A stretch of DNA of 64,000 nt from positions 1-64,000 of the forward strand of contig QPMI01000500.1 of NCBI GenBank assembly GCA_004431415.1, read 5' to 3'. The DNA is from Cyanophora paradoxa (taxonomy: Eukaryota > Glaucocystophyceae > Cyanophorales > Cyanophoraceae). A model generated the notes under the pieces. That model made no database searches, was not told where the DNA came from, and was given only the letters and a program-made list of their open reading frames with translations. Shown here in pieces: positions 50,349-60,737 of this stretch. A program made the position numbers and the translations under genes. Position 1 is the first letter of the stretch. Each line of letters starts with the position of its first letter.

Positions 50349-52649
50349 TCATTGTCTTCTTGAACCCTTGTTATCTTTCGAATCCAATGTAGCCCTGCCT
50401 GGTTCCATGAATTCGTTTACCTCTGATTTAACATTGAAGATCTCCCTTACTCTCTTCATAACAGATACACATTCAACTTTATCATCAACACTTTTGTATG
50501 ATTTGTAAATGATATCACTGGAAACAAAGTCGTTAGCATTATGTGTAACCTCGAAATTATCTCGAAGCCATTCACCAATCTTATCATTTTCAGCTATAAA
50601 GTTAATTCCCTGTTCAATAATCGATTGAGGGGACTTCTTAAGATCTCTTCAACCTCTTTGTTCTTCCACATATCCAGTAATATCTTCATGTGAGCCATCT
50701 TATACTCATCATCATTGTGTAGAAGTGTGAACAGAGTTGGGTCAGCTTTCTTTTGACCAGCTTCTGGCTTCTCTCTGAATATATTATTGAATCTCTGATA
50801 GGAAAGTCTTCTTTGAATTGCAAAGTCTGGTTTATTTATAGTCAAATTGTCATTAGTTGTAATGTAGACCTGAAACATTGGGGTAAGGATAACTGGGTCT
50901 TTGAACAAGGCTCTCACAGTCATTTCATTTCCACCTGTGACCTCCTTAATCTTGGAGATCTGCAGTTTATCACCATCTTCAGCCTCATTACTGAATACAA
51001 GTCGCTTTCCAAGGAGTTTGGCAAGTTCAGGAGTAGCCTCTGATGAGTTCTTTTTAGGCTTAGTCCAATAGGATATTTCGAGAGGGCTGTAATAGCGACC
51101 AGATATCTGTTTGCAGTATTCCTGAACAAGTGATTTACCATTAGCACCAGCACCAGTCCACATATAGAACTTCTGGGATTTAGTTGATCCACTAAGGGCA
51201 ATTGCAATGGATGCCAGAAGATACTTTCGCTCTGCTGGATCATCCACAATCTCTTTATAAATCTGATTGAGATGCTCCACTTTCTTGGGGTCTACATTTT
51301 CAGTATAGTCATAACCCACAGTCTTGCTCACCATATCTTCCAGTTTACCCTTTCTGAAAGTCATAGTGGTCAGATCAAATACACCATTTTCGAATCCAAT
51401 CACATATGGAACTGTGTCAATCTTCTCAAAGAATTCATCATCATTCAGCAGTGGGACCAAGTCAGTCAGAAGGGATTTGCGAAATCCTGATTGTTTAAGA
51501 TTTTTGGCAATGGTCATCAATGTTTTGGATCTTTCTTCGAAAGCTGCTTTGTTTTCCTCATCCTTTAAAGCTCTTTGACTATAATGCACAGCCCTTCCAA
51601 GGTATTGGGGACAACAAGACGGCTTATATCTAGGTAAATCTTAAGGTTTGTGTCATCAAGCTCCCAAATCCCAGTATCAGTATTGAGTTTGAACCATGAC
51701 TTTTTGGAGTATCTCCAAGTGTGTTTCAGAACCTCTTTGCATACTAAACTTACATCATAATGAGCGCCACCTGAACCAGCGGATTTATCTATAAGATTAA
51801 AGATATCAGATTGCATTCCAATGCAGATGAATCGTTTTTTGCAATTTCCACTGTAGCTTGACACAATGTATTTGTTATCATCTCCTTTAGCTTTCATAAC
51901 ATACCAGTTATTCGATTCATGTGAACCATTGCAGCATGGGCAATTGAGTCCCTTGTTAGCAGCATCAAAGTTAAAGCCAAGTTCAGTTTTAGAGATTATA
52001 TTGGGATGCATAAATCCCATATCCACCAGCTCTTTGATAATATTGTTTTCCAGTTCATCATGTGAGGTAGCATTAGCAGTATACTCACTCTTATAGATGT
52101 AGTTATCTATTATCCACTTTTTGAAGTCATCAGTAGGCTCATTGAAATCACAGGTATCATCCCATGGGGAGATCACCCAAGCCTTGTTGACACTGGACAC
52201 ACATTGATCAATCCAGAAGTACCAGTTCCAGTGATTGTTTTCAGGTCAACCTTTTCAAAGCCTTTAAAGCCAGGAGCCTTATCGGTGATTTTGAGTTTAG
52301 TGAACTCCTCAGGTCGTTTAAAGTAGACATGATAGCCTTTTTTAGTTTTTGCCATGGGCTGATTGGCATCAAAGTCATCAGGAAACATATCCCGGAATTT
52401 CTCAAAGTTCTCCTCATCATCAAAGTCAATAACCATCATGTTGTCTGAGAGCAGAATGCCCCAAGATACATACTGATTAGTTGCCAGCGCTTCCTCATAC
52501 TTTTCCCAGGACCAAGCACCTCCCTTATGCTTGAAAACAGGGTCTTTGCTGTCAGGTTTCACCGGGATAATCATGTTTTTGGCTAGATCCTCATCAGATC
52601 TGAGCCAGTTAGCGAGCGATTTGAGCGATTTAGTCTGTTTGGCGTTCAT
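50349..52649 (-). pseudogene. Prim-Pol and D5-type SF3 helicase (element 2 type; two to three frame breaks)
   Basis: About 766 codons from MNAKQTKSLK (52649). The N-terminal Prim-Pol domain has VIDFDDEEN (about residues 73-81; metal-binding acidic residues) and GYHVYFKR (about 105-112; primase His). A Cys-x2-Cys segment (LNCPCCNGSHES) follows in the middle. A D5N-like linker precedes the SF3 helicase, with Walker A MWTGAGANGKSL, Walker B RLVFSNEAEDGD and motif C VYITTNDN, then a winged-helix-like C-terminus to 50349. Frame changes lie at about 52190, 51580 and 50620. It resembles phage and plasmid P4-type primase-helicases more than the element 1 enzyme. It replaces that enzyme at the same locus on the other strand. 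Confidence 0.85.
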
Positions 52650-52668
52650 TTTCAGCGATTGGGGGTCC

Positions 52669-52711
52669 CTTTTATATATATAGAAGATTTTTCTTTAAGT
52701 AGTTTTGGGTC
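52669..52711 (-). promoter_or_regulatory. Primase promoter: ACTACTTAAAGAA box plus TATA
   Basis: On the minus strand GACCCAAAACTACTTAAAGA (about 52692-52711) is followed by CTATATATATAAAAGG (52667-52683) about 20 bp before the ATG. It is the same arrangement as the element 1 helicase promoter (16309-16357). Near-identical TATA boxes precede the next two minus-strand genes of element 2. Between this and the 52863 gene (52712-52862) nothing else is seen. Confidence 0.65.
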
Positions 52712-52862
52712 CCCCAATCATTTTTTGTTGGAAATCGAGAAAGTATCCCTACGAAATATTTCCACACGACTTATCGAGTGGTTCAGATACAAAAAGGATG
52801 AATGGGTATTTCAGCGAATAAACAGCATATCCCCAGCCTAGTAATATGCTGGGAAAAATAAT

Positions 52863-53117
52863 TTAGACATGTTTCAATTTTCTCCCTCTGTTTGAGTAAG
52901 GGACATCATACAAATACTTGACAAAGCAGACTGCATTGGCTGCATACTTTCGCTGACATGAACTGGCTATTTTCATGGCTCTATAAGTATCATCATTGTT
53001 ATATAGATCTCTTAGCTGTGTGGCTATTTTTTCGTTAAACTTTTTGATTTGAGCCTTACCTTTTTCAGTTTGCTGATATCTTTTCATAGCTCTCTTCTGG
53101 GCTTCACTGAGTGGCAT
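52863..53117 (-). CDS. Small basic protein (element 2 specific)
   Basis: 84 residues, MPLSEAQKRAMKRYQQTEKG start. It is helical and basic, and the segment LRDLYNNDDTYRAMKIASSC resembles the charged helix of the small AT-hook-like proteins of element 1 (QKRYRDDPAYREYKK). It ends YSNRGRKLKHV, a weak AT-hook-like end. A TATATATAGAGAATTCTTTA promoter-like stretch lies upstream (53132-53158). Probably a DNA-binding protein; no family is assigned. Confidence 0.6.
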   Translation of the reverse strand: MPLSEAQKRAMKRYQQTEKGKAQIKKFNEKIATQLRDLYNNDDTYRAMKIASSCQRKYAANAVCFVKYLYDVPYSNRGRKLKHV

Positions 53118-53131
53118 TTTTCCTTTGTCTC

Positions 53132-53158
53132 TCTTAATATATATAGAGAATTCTTTAA
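53132..53158 (-). promoter_or_regulatory. TATA-type promoter of the small basic protein gene
   Basis: On the minus strand ATTTAAAGAATTCTCTATAT followed by ATATTAAG, about 15-40 bp before the ATG at 53117. It is a weaker version of the TTAAAGAA-n-TCTATATATATAAAAGG arrangement at 52669-52711 and 53993-54031. Confidence 0.5.
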
Positions 53159-53173
53159 ATCATTTTTTGTTCT

Positions 53174-53989
53174 CTAACCTCTTTGTCCAAATCGCTCAAT
53201 ATACATAAGTTTGAAATGCTTACCTAGCAATGCTACAAATGGTTCAATTTCCAAGGTCTCCCATGTTTTCTTGTCCTTATTCCATCTGCAATCTAATCCT
53301 TTTGCGATATCTTTTTTAAGATAAGGCACCTGAAACCCAGCAACCAATGTATTTGTTGTACTGAGTTCTGCATACATTTCAATCAATGCAGATCTGCCCT
53401 CTCTGAACCTCTCTATATCATCTCTGCGAAGATTATCCATTTTCGGAATAAATTGGTTGCACCAAATCAGGAAAAGATTAACTGCATGTTTATTCCTTGC
53501 TCTTTCTTGTTCTAATTCTCTCTGTCTTCGCTCTCTTTCTTCTAATTCAAGCTGCCTCTTTCGAGCTTCCTCTTGTTTTTCAAGTTCTCTTTTTCTTTCC
53601 AGTTCTTCTTGCTTTAAAGCGATTCTGCACTTATTACAGAAATTATCCTTTCGGTTTTTATGCCGATCTCCACATCTTTCACATATATCTTGACCTCTGG
53701 CACCCTTCGGAATAAATCGTAAAATGCAGCAATTCCCAACAATGACCACAATCTTTTTATTAACATGCAGAATATAGCATTGCTCTTTAATTGGATGATC
53801 ACAGGCGCAATGCTCAGACTCTGGAGGCAGGTCATAGTCACTTAATCCATATTTTGCAAGCTTTGCCCAAAGAGGGAGCGGTTTCCTGTTACTTCCAAGA
53901 GCAACATAATCATTGAAGTTATCAGATCCACAAAGCAACATTAAAGCCGCTTTGAGCTTTTCCAGGCAATACGATTTCTTCTCTGCCAT
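53174..53989 (-). CDS. Zinc-binding coiled-coil protein with a DUF5710-like segment
   Basis: 271 residues, open. Residues about 60-95 read HCACDHPIKEQCYILHVNKK then VGNCCILRFIP, a Cys/His pattern recurrent in large DNA viruses and phages. A second zinc site follows (CERCGDRHKNRKDNFCNKC, about 103-121). About 123-172 is a long Glu/Arg-rich single helix or coiled coil. VPYLKKDIAKGLDCRWNKDK then TWE (about 219-243) matches the DUF5710 pattern (VPYxxKDxAKxLGxxWDxxxKxW), often attached to primases and other DNA-processing proteins. It is divergent from PolB and specific to element 2. A role in replication or repair is inferred. Confidence 0.7.
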   Translation of the reverse strand: MAEKKSYCLEKLKAALMLLCGSDNFNDYVALGSNRKPLPLWAKLAKYGLSDYDLPPESEHCACDHPIKEQCYILHVNKKIVVIVGNCCILRFIPKGARGQDICERCGDRHKNRKDNFCNKCRIALKQEELERKRELEKQEEARKRQLELEERERRQRELEQERARNKHAVNLFLIWCNQFIPKMDNLRRDDIERFREGRSALIEMYAELSTTNTLVAGFQVPYLKKDIAKGLDCRWNKDKKTWETLEIEPFVALLGKHFKLMYIERFGQRG

Positions 53990-53992
53990 TTT

Positions 53993-54031
53993 CCTTTTAT
54001 ATATATAGAAGATATTTCTTTAAGTAGTTTT
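53993..54031 (-). promoter_or_regulatory. Promoter of the zinc/coiled-coil gene: TTAAAGAA box plus TATA
   Basis: On the minus strand AAAACTACTTAAAGAAATAT then CTTCTATATATATAAAAGG, 4-42 bp before the ATG. Nearly identical to the primase promoter at 52669-52711, so the two genes are probably switched on together. Confidence 0.65.
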
Positions 54032-54098
54032 CATCAAATTTTGTGTTCAGAATTCCCCATTTAAAACCTCCGCTTTTAATAGGAACAAGTTAGGAACA

Positions 54099-57000
54099 AT
54101 GCCCCGAATTAGCAACAGACTTATTAGAGAAAAGAAATGGGAACTCATGGGATTACTGGGAACACTGTATGCAGCCCATGAAATCACAGAGGCTGAATAT
54201 GACCGGGAAATCGGATTTATTTCAAGGGGCAGACCCACTTTAGCAAAATTAACCAGAAAAGCCAATACCCTCTATGATAAAGTTGAAACTCTTGATGAAC
54301 TCGATCGCCTGAGGCAAATAGAACCAGAGGCAGAAGATGGAACAGCTATGAATGAATTATATCGTTGGCTCACATACAGAGCCAGAAGGGAAGTTGTTGT
54401 AGATGTGATTGAATATTTAGATAGAATTGCAACCTCTCTACCAAAACGTTTAAGGGATAGTCTGGATCAATTCAGGGCAATCAAAGTTCGCTTGTCGTTT
54501 ATCTGCAAGTTCGTAAAAGTCAGCAATCCACAGGTTTGGATATCGAAATACATTTACAGCGATTATTTTGTATTAACCAAATCGAGAAATATTCGAACTG
54601 AGCTGAATAAAGCAGCCCAAATGTGTCAGGAACAGATGAATGTTGTTGATAGCTATCGATTGGAGAGAATCGAAATGCTAAGAGTTGCTATTATGAGTTA
54701 TGCCCCAACTGGTGGCTGCTATGTTAAAACACCAGAATCAATTGCAGCCAAGAGAGCCACAGTGAATATTCGAAATATTGATGATTCTTGCTTTGAAAAT
54801 GCCATTTTGGCATGGATCCATAGGAAAGATGTAAATTCCCACAAGAGGAGTGAGCTTACACAATATCGCAAATGGAAATACTCACCATCCACATACAATC
54901 CTTTGGCTCTCAATTTCGACAATATCCCATTCCCTGTTCCTTGTGATGCTGAAATCATTGATAAATTCGAAGCTCAAAATGCAGGCATTAGCATAAACAT
55001 CTTTGGAATGGATGGAGATGTTATATATCCGCTGCATCAATCCAGCAACCCAGGCAGAAAGCAAAAGATTAATCTCATGCTCATTCATGATGATGAAGGG
55101 AATGGTCACTATATTACTATTATGTCACTCTCAAGACTTCTAAGAGTTGCCCTTGATAAAACCAAGGATCAAAAGTTACACTACTGTGATACATGCTTAT
55201 CTCGATTCAGGTCTGAGGCTAAACTCACTGCTCATGTGGACTCAAACAGATGCATTGATTGGAGACTCTCAAGGGAGTCACCCCTAAACCTGAAACCACA
55301 ATAGAGTTTGGACTCAAAAACCTTAGGAAACTGTTTGGCTTCCTGTTGTGGTCTACTGCAAGATTGAACATAGAAGCATCCCCATTGATGCATCGAAATC
55401 CAAGAGGGAAGTCTCAGCAGTCAACCTGAGAGTAGTCACTGGGGCAGATGTTCAAGATTTTCGATTTGAGGGGCAGGATCCAATGGGAGGTCTCTTTGAA
55501 TGCTTGGAGTCCAAAGCTAGAGAGCTGATCGATTTCCTGTTCACCAATATTCCCATGAATGAACTCACAGATGAGCAAAAGGCTGTTTACAGGGCTACTA
55601 AACACTGTTACCTTTGCAGTGAGAGGTTCACCAAGGAGAACTTCAAATGCAGAGATCATGATCACCACACAGGTCAGTACATTGCTCCTGCATGCAGAAA
55701 CTGCAATCTTCATAGGAGAATCTCAAAGCAAACAAAAGTAGCAGTGGTTGTTGACCAAATGGATGACTGTGGGACATTCATTTTCAGAAAAATAGCAGGC
55801 ATGGGTGATAAAAAGCGAATCGAAATCCTTTCGAAAAACTTTGATCAATACCTTTCATTGCAATGGGTCTTTACAAGTTCATTGATGCAAGTAATTTTAT
55901 GGACTTTGGGGCTGCTGATGTAGATGAGTTAATGAGCAAATTCCAGGCTTTCAGAAGGCTTTCACACTCAGTATATGGATTGGACCCAGTTCATTATGTA
56001 TCTGCACCTGGGTTATCTTGGGATGCTATGCTTAGGACCACCAAGGCAAAAATAGAGCTTATAAGTGATGTAGAGCAATACGAATTTGTTGAGAGGGGAA
56101 TCAGGGGTGGCTTTGCAACAATGCCTTGTAGGTATGCTGAGGCTGATGGTGAGAACTCCCATATAATGCTGTTTGATGCTAACAACTTGTATGGCTACTG
56201 TTTGAGTCAGCCAATTCCAGTTGGTGATTTTAGATGGGAGACCGAATTCAACCCACAAGATAACAGATCCAGTTTCCTGGAAGTTGATCTGGATTACCCA
56301 ATTAGGCTATATCTAGACCACAGTGATTTCCCCTAATTATTAACAAGAAAATAGTAGAATATGCCGAATTATCACAATATCAAAAGAGCCTATTAGATCT
56401 CTCAGGAGAAGAGCTTGATAAGACCCCTAAGCTAACTGCAACCTTTGGTTCTGTGACCAACTATGTGATTTCTGAGCCTCTTCTACAGTATCTGTTGGAC
56501 AAAGGGATGAAACTAAAGAAGGTTCACAGGGTCCTATCATTTACTGTGGCTCCTGTAATGAAACCCTACATTGAGCTGAACACTGATATGAGAAGGAAAG
56601 CAGTGAATAAATTTGAGGCTGATTTCTATAAGCTCATGAATAATTCAATCTATGGGAAATGCATTGAATCATGTAGAGGTAGATCTGTGGTTAAGATTGC
56701 AAACAGTGAGAAACTATTTATGAAATATGCAGCCTCTCCATTGGTGAAATCAACAAGCCCCATAAACGAAAAAGCAGTTGCCTTTGAGTTTTACACAAAG
56801 CATGTGAAACTAGATAAGCCTGTTGCAATTGGGGCTTATGTTTTGGATGCAGCCAAACTGCATAATTACCAGTTCTTCTATGATACTGTAAGGTCCCAAT
56901 GGACAAAAGCAAAGTTACTATTCCATGATACTGATTCCTTCTGTCTATATATCGAATCTAAGACCTTACAAAAAGATATAGAGAATATATCTTATGCCTT

Positions 57001-57339
57001 GGACCTTGGAGGTGATTCAAGAATGACCCCAGGTAAATACAAAAATGAGATGCCAGGTTCTGCTATACTGGAGTATGTGGGTCTGAGAGCCAAAGTTTAC
57101 AGTTTCAGAACAGCTGAGATTGAGAGGAGTAAGCTCTCTGGACTTCAACTGAGGAACTCCAATTTAATGATTTTAAACAGTGTTTATTTGCAGGTATCAG
57201 CAAGACTGTGACTGCAAAGCAGAAAAGAAGGGCAGATCACACAATAATAGACACTGTGAGTAGAAGGGTTGCCCTAAACTGCTTTGATGCAAAGAGATAC
57301 ATCTTACCAGATGGTATTAATTCTGTTCCTTTTAATTAA
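54099..57339 (+). pseudogene. polB: Protein-primed family B DNA polymerase of element 2 (frame-broken)
   Basis: Collinear with the open gene at 20219-23464. The first 390 or so codons are open (to about 55270). Frame breaks follow at about 55272 (A run), 55330 (one base short), 55866 (GGGG to GGG), 56333 (CCCCC to CCCC) and 57140 (GGG to GG). Polymerase motifs A (DANNLYGY), B (LMNNSIYGK) and C (HDTDSF) are all retained. The N-terminal 390 residues differ from element 1 at scattered sites, whereas the C-terminal half is nearly identical. The upstream edge (about 54078, AATAGGAACAAGTTAG) is the right border of the exchanged replication block. Confidence 0.9.
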
Positions 57340-57342
57340 GAG

Positions 57343-58725
57343 ATGCCAGCAACTGGAAGAATAGTTAGGAGAACCACTGAGCAACTACAAGGTAACCTAC
57401 TGCCTATCACAGTTCCAAAGGAGGAAAAGGGGAATCTCGAATTGTCAAAAAGTCTGAAATGAAAGAGCTTGTCCCAGTAGAGATCCCAGTTGCTATTGCA
57501 GTGAAAGAAACCAACAAGATTGCCAAGAGATTCTATGATGTGAGAACTGGTTATAAAGGGCTTCAAGCTATGAGGGCTGAGTTACCAGATGAATCCTATA
57601 AGCAGTTGCAAGAGTTCTATAAAAAACAAGAAGTTGTTCAGATCAATGCACCTGCTATATCTAGGAAGAGAGATCCCATGTCCCAATTAGGCAACCCCTT
57701 GATACCTATGTGATTGATTTGCTCTTTTTCCCAGCTTATAAGAAACAAAACAATGGCTATGATACATTTATGACTGCAATGGAATCAACACTGAGAACTG
57801 GGTATATTATACCTATAAGAGATAAATCAGCTCTCACTACATTGGCTGCATTTAAACAGCTTGAGATGAGAGTGGCAAGACCAATAGTAAAGGTTCAATC
57901 AGATGCTGGAAGTGAGTTCCAAAATCGAATATTCCAGGAGTATTTATCTAGTAAATTCATAGAACACCAAGTGAGTGGAACTGCTGACCACAGAAGCCAA
58001 GGTCGAATTGAAGCCTTTAACAAGCAGATTAAGAGACTGATCACAAACTACTGCATAGCTAATAACACAGCTAGATTCTTTGATGTGTTAGGTGATATTG
58101 AGTATAATTACAATAATACAGTCCACTCAGCTACTAAGATGAAGCCAGGTGAAACTACAGAGGATCATTATAGGTATATAGTGGGATTAGAAGATGAAAG
58201 ATTCAAGAAATCAATAGCTTACCTTGATACCATGCAGCCTGGCATGTTTGTTAGAGTGAAAGTTGAGAAGAACCCCTTTGCTAAACAGGGTAACAATTGG
58301 TCTAGGATGGTTTACACTGTTGATAGTAGGGAAGGCTTTAAATTTAAGCTAAGGAGTCCCACTGGAGAGATCATAGATAACAGGTTTGCTTTCCATGAGC
58401 TGTTGCCTGTGAATGCAGTTGAGTATCTAGAAACACCTACAGTGGATGCCTTGGAGCAAGCTAAAGAGGAAGCTAGGGTTGATGCTGCTATAAGGAGAGA
58501 GGGCATAGAAGCTGCTAATGAAGTCCCAGATAAGCCTTTGATAGAGGCTAGAAAGGAGAAGGCTGGGAAAGTTAACAGGGAACTCAAAAAGCTCACCATA
58601 GCAGGGACACAGAAACTTTCAGAAGTGAATAGCCAGAGATGGTATAATGACTTTCAGACTACTAAGGAGTCATATACAGCTCCTAAACCTCAAAGAACAC
58701 TAAGAGAAAGGACCAAACTAGCTAG
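57343..58725 (+). pseudogene. DD35E integrase of element 2 (frame-broken)
   Basis: Starts MPATGRIVRR at 57343, 3 bp after PolB. Frame changes lie near 57425 (A run) and 57680. From 57710 it is open through the whole catalytic core (VQSDAGSEF, GRIEAFNKQ). One A is missing just before the stop used in element 1, so the frame would run on to 59164; that extension is chance sequence. Otherwise the protein is almost identical to that of element 1. Confidence 0.9.
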
Positions 58726-58922
58726 TTTGCTAGCCGAAAACTCGTTTTTTCAAAATATATGTATGACTGATATACATATATGCATATGCTATACACATAG
58801 TCTTGTAGATCTTTTCAAGCGCTTCACAGCGATATGCAGAACGTTGCGTTTTGATGATCTGGTGATGAGATATAACAGTTTGAAGATGCAAAAGTCACTT
58901 GCCATAGTAGACTTGGTGAAAC

Positions 58923-59024
58923 ATAGGTTTCCCACTGAGAACGCGATATATACGAATATATCCGCTGGTATATATAAATGCTCCGACTATGAGAGTCGAT
59001 GTGACGGGCGCGTTTATACGGTAG
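58923..59024 (+). pseudogene. Relic of a third patatin-discoidin gene (C-terminal 33 codons)
   Basis: The frame encodes IGFPLRTRYIRIYPLVYINA then PTMRVDVTGAFIR and a TAG stop. This equals the end of the patatin-discoidin genes (10110-10212, 44250-44346) at nearly every residue, yet many codons differ silently (CCG, GCG, CGG instead of the AT-rich choices). It starts at the very base where elements 1 and 2 stop being alike after the integrase gene. It is therefore a fragment from another PLV lineage joined by recombination. Confidence 0.85.
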
Positions 59025-59156
59025 AAAAAAGAGGGAATTTTTCCGATTTTTTGATTATATATATGTATATGTATATATATTTTTTAATTATTTTTTTCCA
59101 AACATTTTTCTTGGTCAACCGGCAATACGGAGGTTTTGGTATATATAGTGTATATA
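59025..59156. other. AT-rich stretch after the relic
   Basis: Poly-A, poly-T and TATATA runs. No gene is seen. It may be the 3' flank that came with the relic. Confidence 0.5.
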
Positions 59157-59205
59157 TGTCGTGACGTCACGTGTATATATACGGTATATATGTCGTGACG
59201 TCATG
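59157..59205. repeat. Two TGACGTCA palindromes in a 34-bp repeat
   Basis: TATATATGTCGTGACGTCA occurs twice; the palindromes are at 59162-59169 and 59196-59203. TGACGTCA is the consensus of CREB/ATF-type bZIP factors in eukaryotes. A function here is not proven. Confidence 0.6.
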
Positions 59206-59216
59206 CAAGATTTGTA

Positions 59217-59325
59217 ATGTAAGAATTGTAAACATTGTAAGAATTGTAATGTAAGAATTGTAAGAATTGTAAGAATTGTAAGAATTGTAAGAATTGTAAT
59301 GTAACTATTGTAAGAATTGTAATAA
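59217..59325. repeat. Tandem 9-bp repeat GTAAGAATT
   Basis: About ten units of GTAAGAATT, with interspersed AATGTAA variants. Simple-sequence DNA, absent from element 1. From 59326 to 59654 no gene or repeat is apparent. Confidence 0.85.
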
Positions 59326-59654
59326 GTCGATACCCCCGTCGCACATTACAACCGGGGGAACAAATACAATTACAATTGGAACCCAAGAAATCCAAGAAAA
59401 GCATACAAACTGCTGTAACTCTTCACCAACTCATCCGTTTTAAAAACCGCGACCATCGCCGGAATCCTCTTTGCATCCTCTACACATCTATGCTACTTTC
59501 GCGAACTGGATCGTAGATTTGCCCGGGTTTGTGGGGCTGAATATGTCTCTTTTGTGGTCTGAAAGTCTGTATACCATCTCTGACTGTATGATCTCGAATA
59601 ATCCACCTAAATCTACTTTATAGATAATCGTGATTACACCTGTGAAACCATCAA

Positions 59655-60737
59655 TCTAACACTGCATTTAGTAAGCATCTGCCCTAGATTCCCCCTATAA
59701 TTAAAGTGGAATCAAGGTTGACTCATATTAATCGATAGTATATGGATTTTGTTACGAATTCAATGCAAGGGTTGACTAAGTGGGTTGAGTTGACTCAAAT
59801 TTCACAGGAAATAACAATGAATCAGAGTATAAAATGCATTTTTTTTTGAATCAACTACACCAACTAACACTGAGATTTTCACAATATATGAGGTCCTTAC
59901 TGAATATGGTATGTGTCACAGGTGTCACAGGTCTATCCCAAAGTTTTCTATAGCATAAAAATGAACTCTCAAAAGTTTGGGATGGACCTGTGACACCTGT
60001 GACACTCGATTATTTCATTTGTTTATTCAAGTAGAATTACATAGATAAACTTCTTACTTATTGTTACTGAGTTTTTCATTATAAAAGAGGATCTTACCAT
60101 AAATGGTGTTGTTCACAGGTGTCACAGGTCTATCCCAAAGTTTTCACATATATAAAAATCAACTATCAAAAGTTTGGGATTGACCTGTGACACCTGTGAC
60201 ACCTGTGACACCCAATTTTCTAAGGGTCCCCCCTTAGACTCAACAAAACAATGATAAAATCATATAAGTTTCATGTATAATTACGATTGAATTCAATAAG
60301 AGATCGATTTGTTAATATAAACAAATGAATCATTTATGGATCTTAATCGAGTTTAGCGATATATTTCCGATTAAATGAATTAATTTAATTAAATTTAATC
60401 GAGAAAGTACATGAATATAATATCGATTAAATCAATTACCTTTTAGACCAATCACACATAGTAAAATGCGGAGTTTTAACCAGAGGCAAGATCTAATTGA
60501 GATTCAGTTATATTATTCGGAAATATATACAGATTATCGATTGACTCAGTAAGACTAATCGGAAAATAAGAGAAATTTACGATAAAATATCGAAAAGAAT
60601 ACAAAATAATCGAAATAATTGAATATTCGATAAGATATACACAGATTATCGATTGATTGAAATAGAATATACGAGATATATCAACAAAATCAATTAAGAT
60701 AAGCCGAGGGTTAAAACTCCGCATTTTACTATGTGTG
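59655..60737. repeat. Right TIR of element 2
   Basis: Reverse complement of 32796-33692, with the same inner edge (CCTAGATTCCCCCTATAATT). It carries two family A hairpins instead of one: 59912-60005 and 60112-60213, both with GTGTCACAGGTCTATCCCA arms and a GTTTGGGAT-type return arm. It ends with the terminal module. Confidence 0.85.
60453..60737. repeat. Terminal module with nested 29-bp inverted repeats (copy C)
   Basis: 285 bp, same orientation as copy A. It starts CACACATAGTAAAATGCGGA and ends with its reverse complement at 60709-60737. Outside it the sequence changes at once to GC-rich retrotransposon DNA. Confidence 0.85.

Larger units (their letters stand above)
32796..60737. mobile_element. 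Polinton-like virus element 2, complete (27.9 kb)
   Basis: Both ends carry the terminal module beginning CACACATAGTAAAATGCGG, in opposite orientation. Gene order equals that of element 1 outside the replication module, fibre array and right-end spacer. Flanking six-base words differ (GCTCTT on the left, ACAAGG on the right), so no target-site duplication is seen. Left flank is element 3 and right flank a Ty3/gypsy element. Many genes have single-base frame breaks. Confidence 0.9.

Noticed and set aside
58726-59164. Extension of the element 2 integrase frame by about 145 codons
   Set aside because: The extension exists only because one A is missing before the stop used in element 1. Its translation is Ile/Tyr/Phe-rich chance sequence and it covers the relic of another gene in a different frame.
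60476-60737. Extension of the gypsy pol frame into the terminal module
   Set aside because: The frame merely continues across the insertion junction. The same end sequence occurs at the other terminal modules, so it is viral terminal DNA and not pol.
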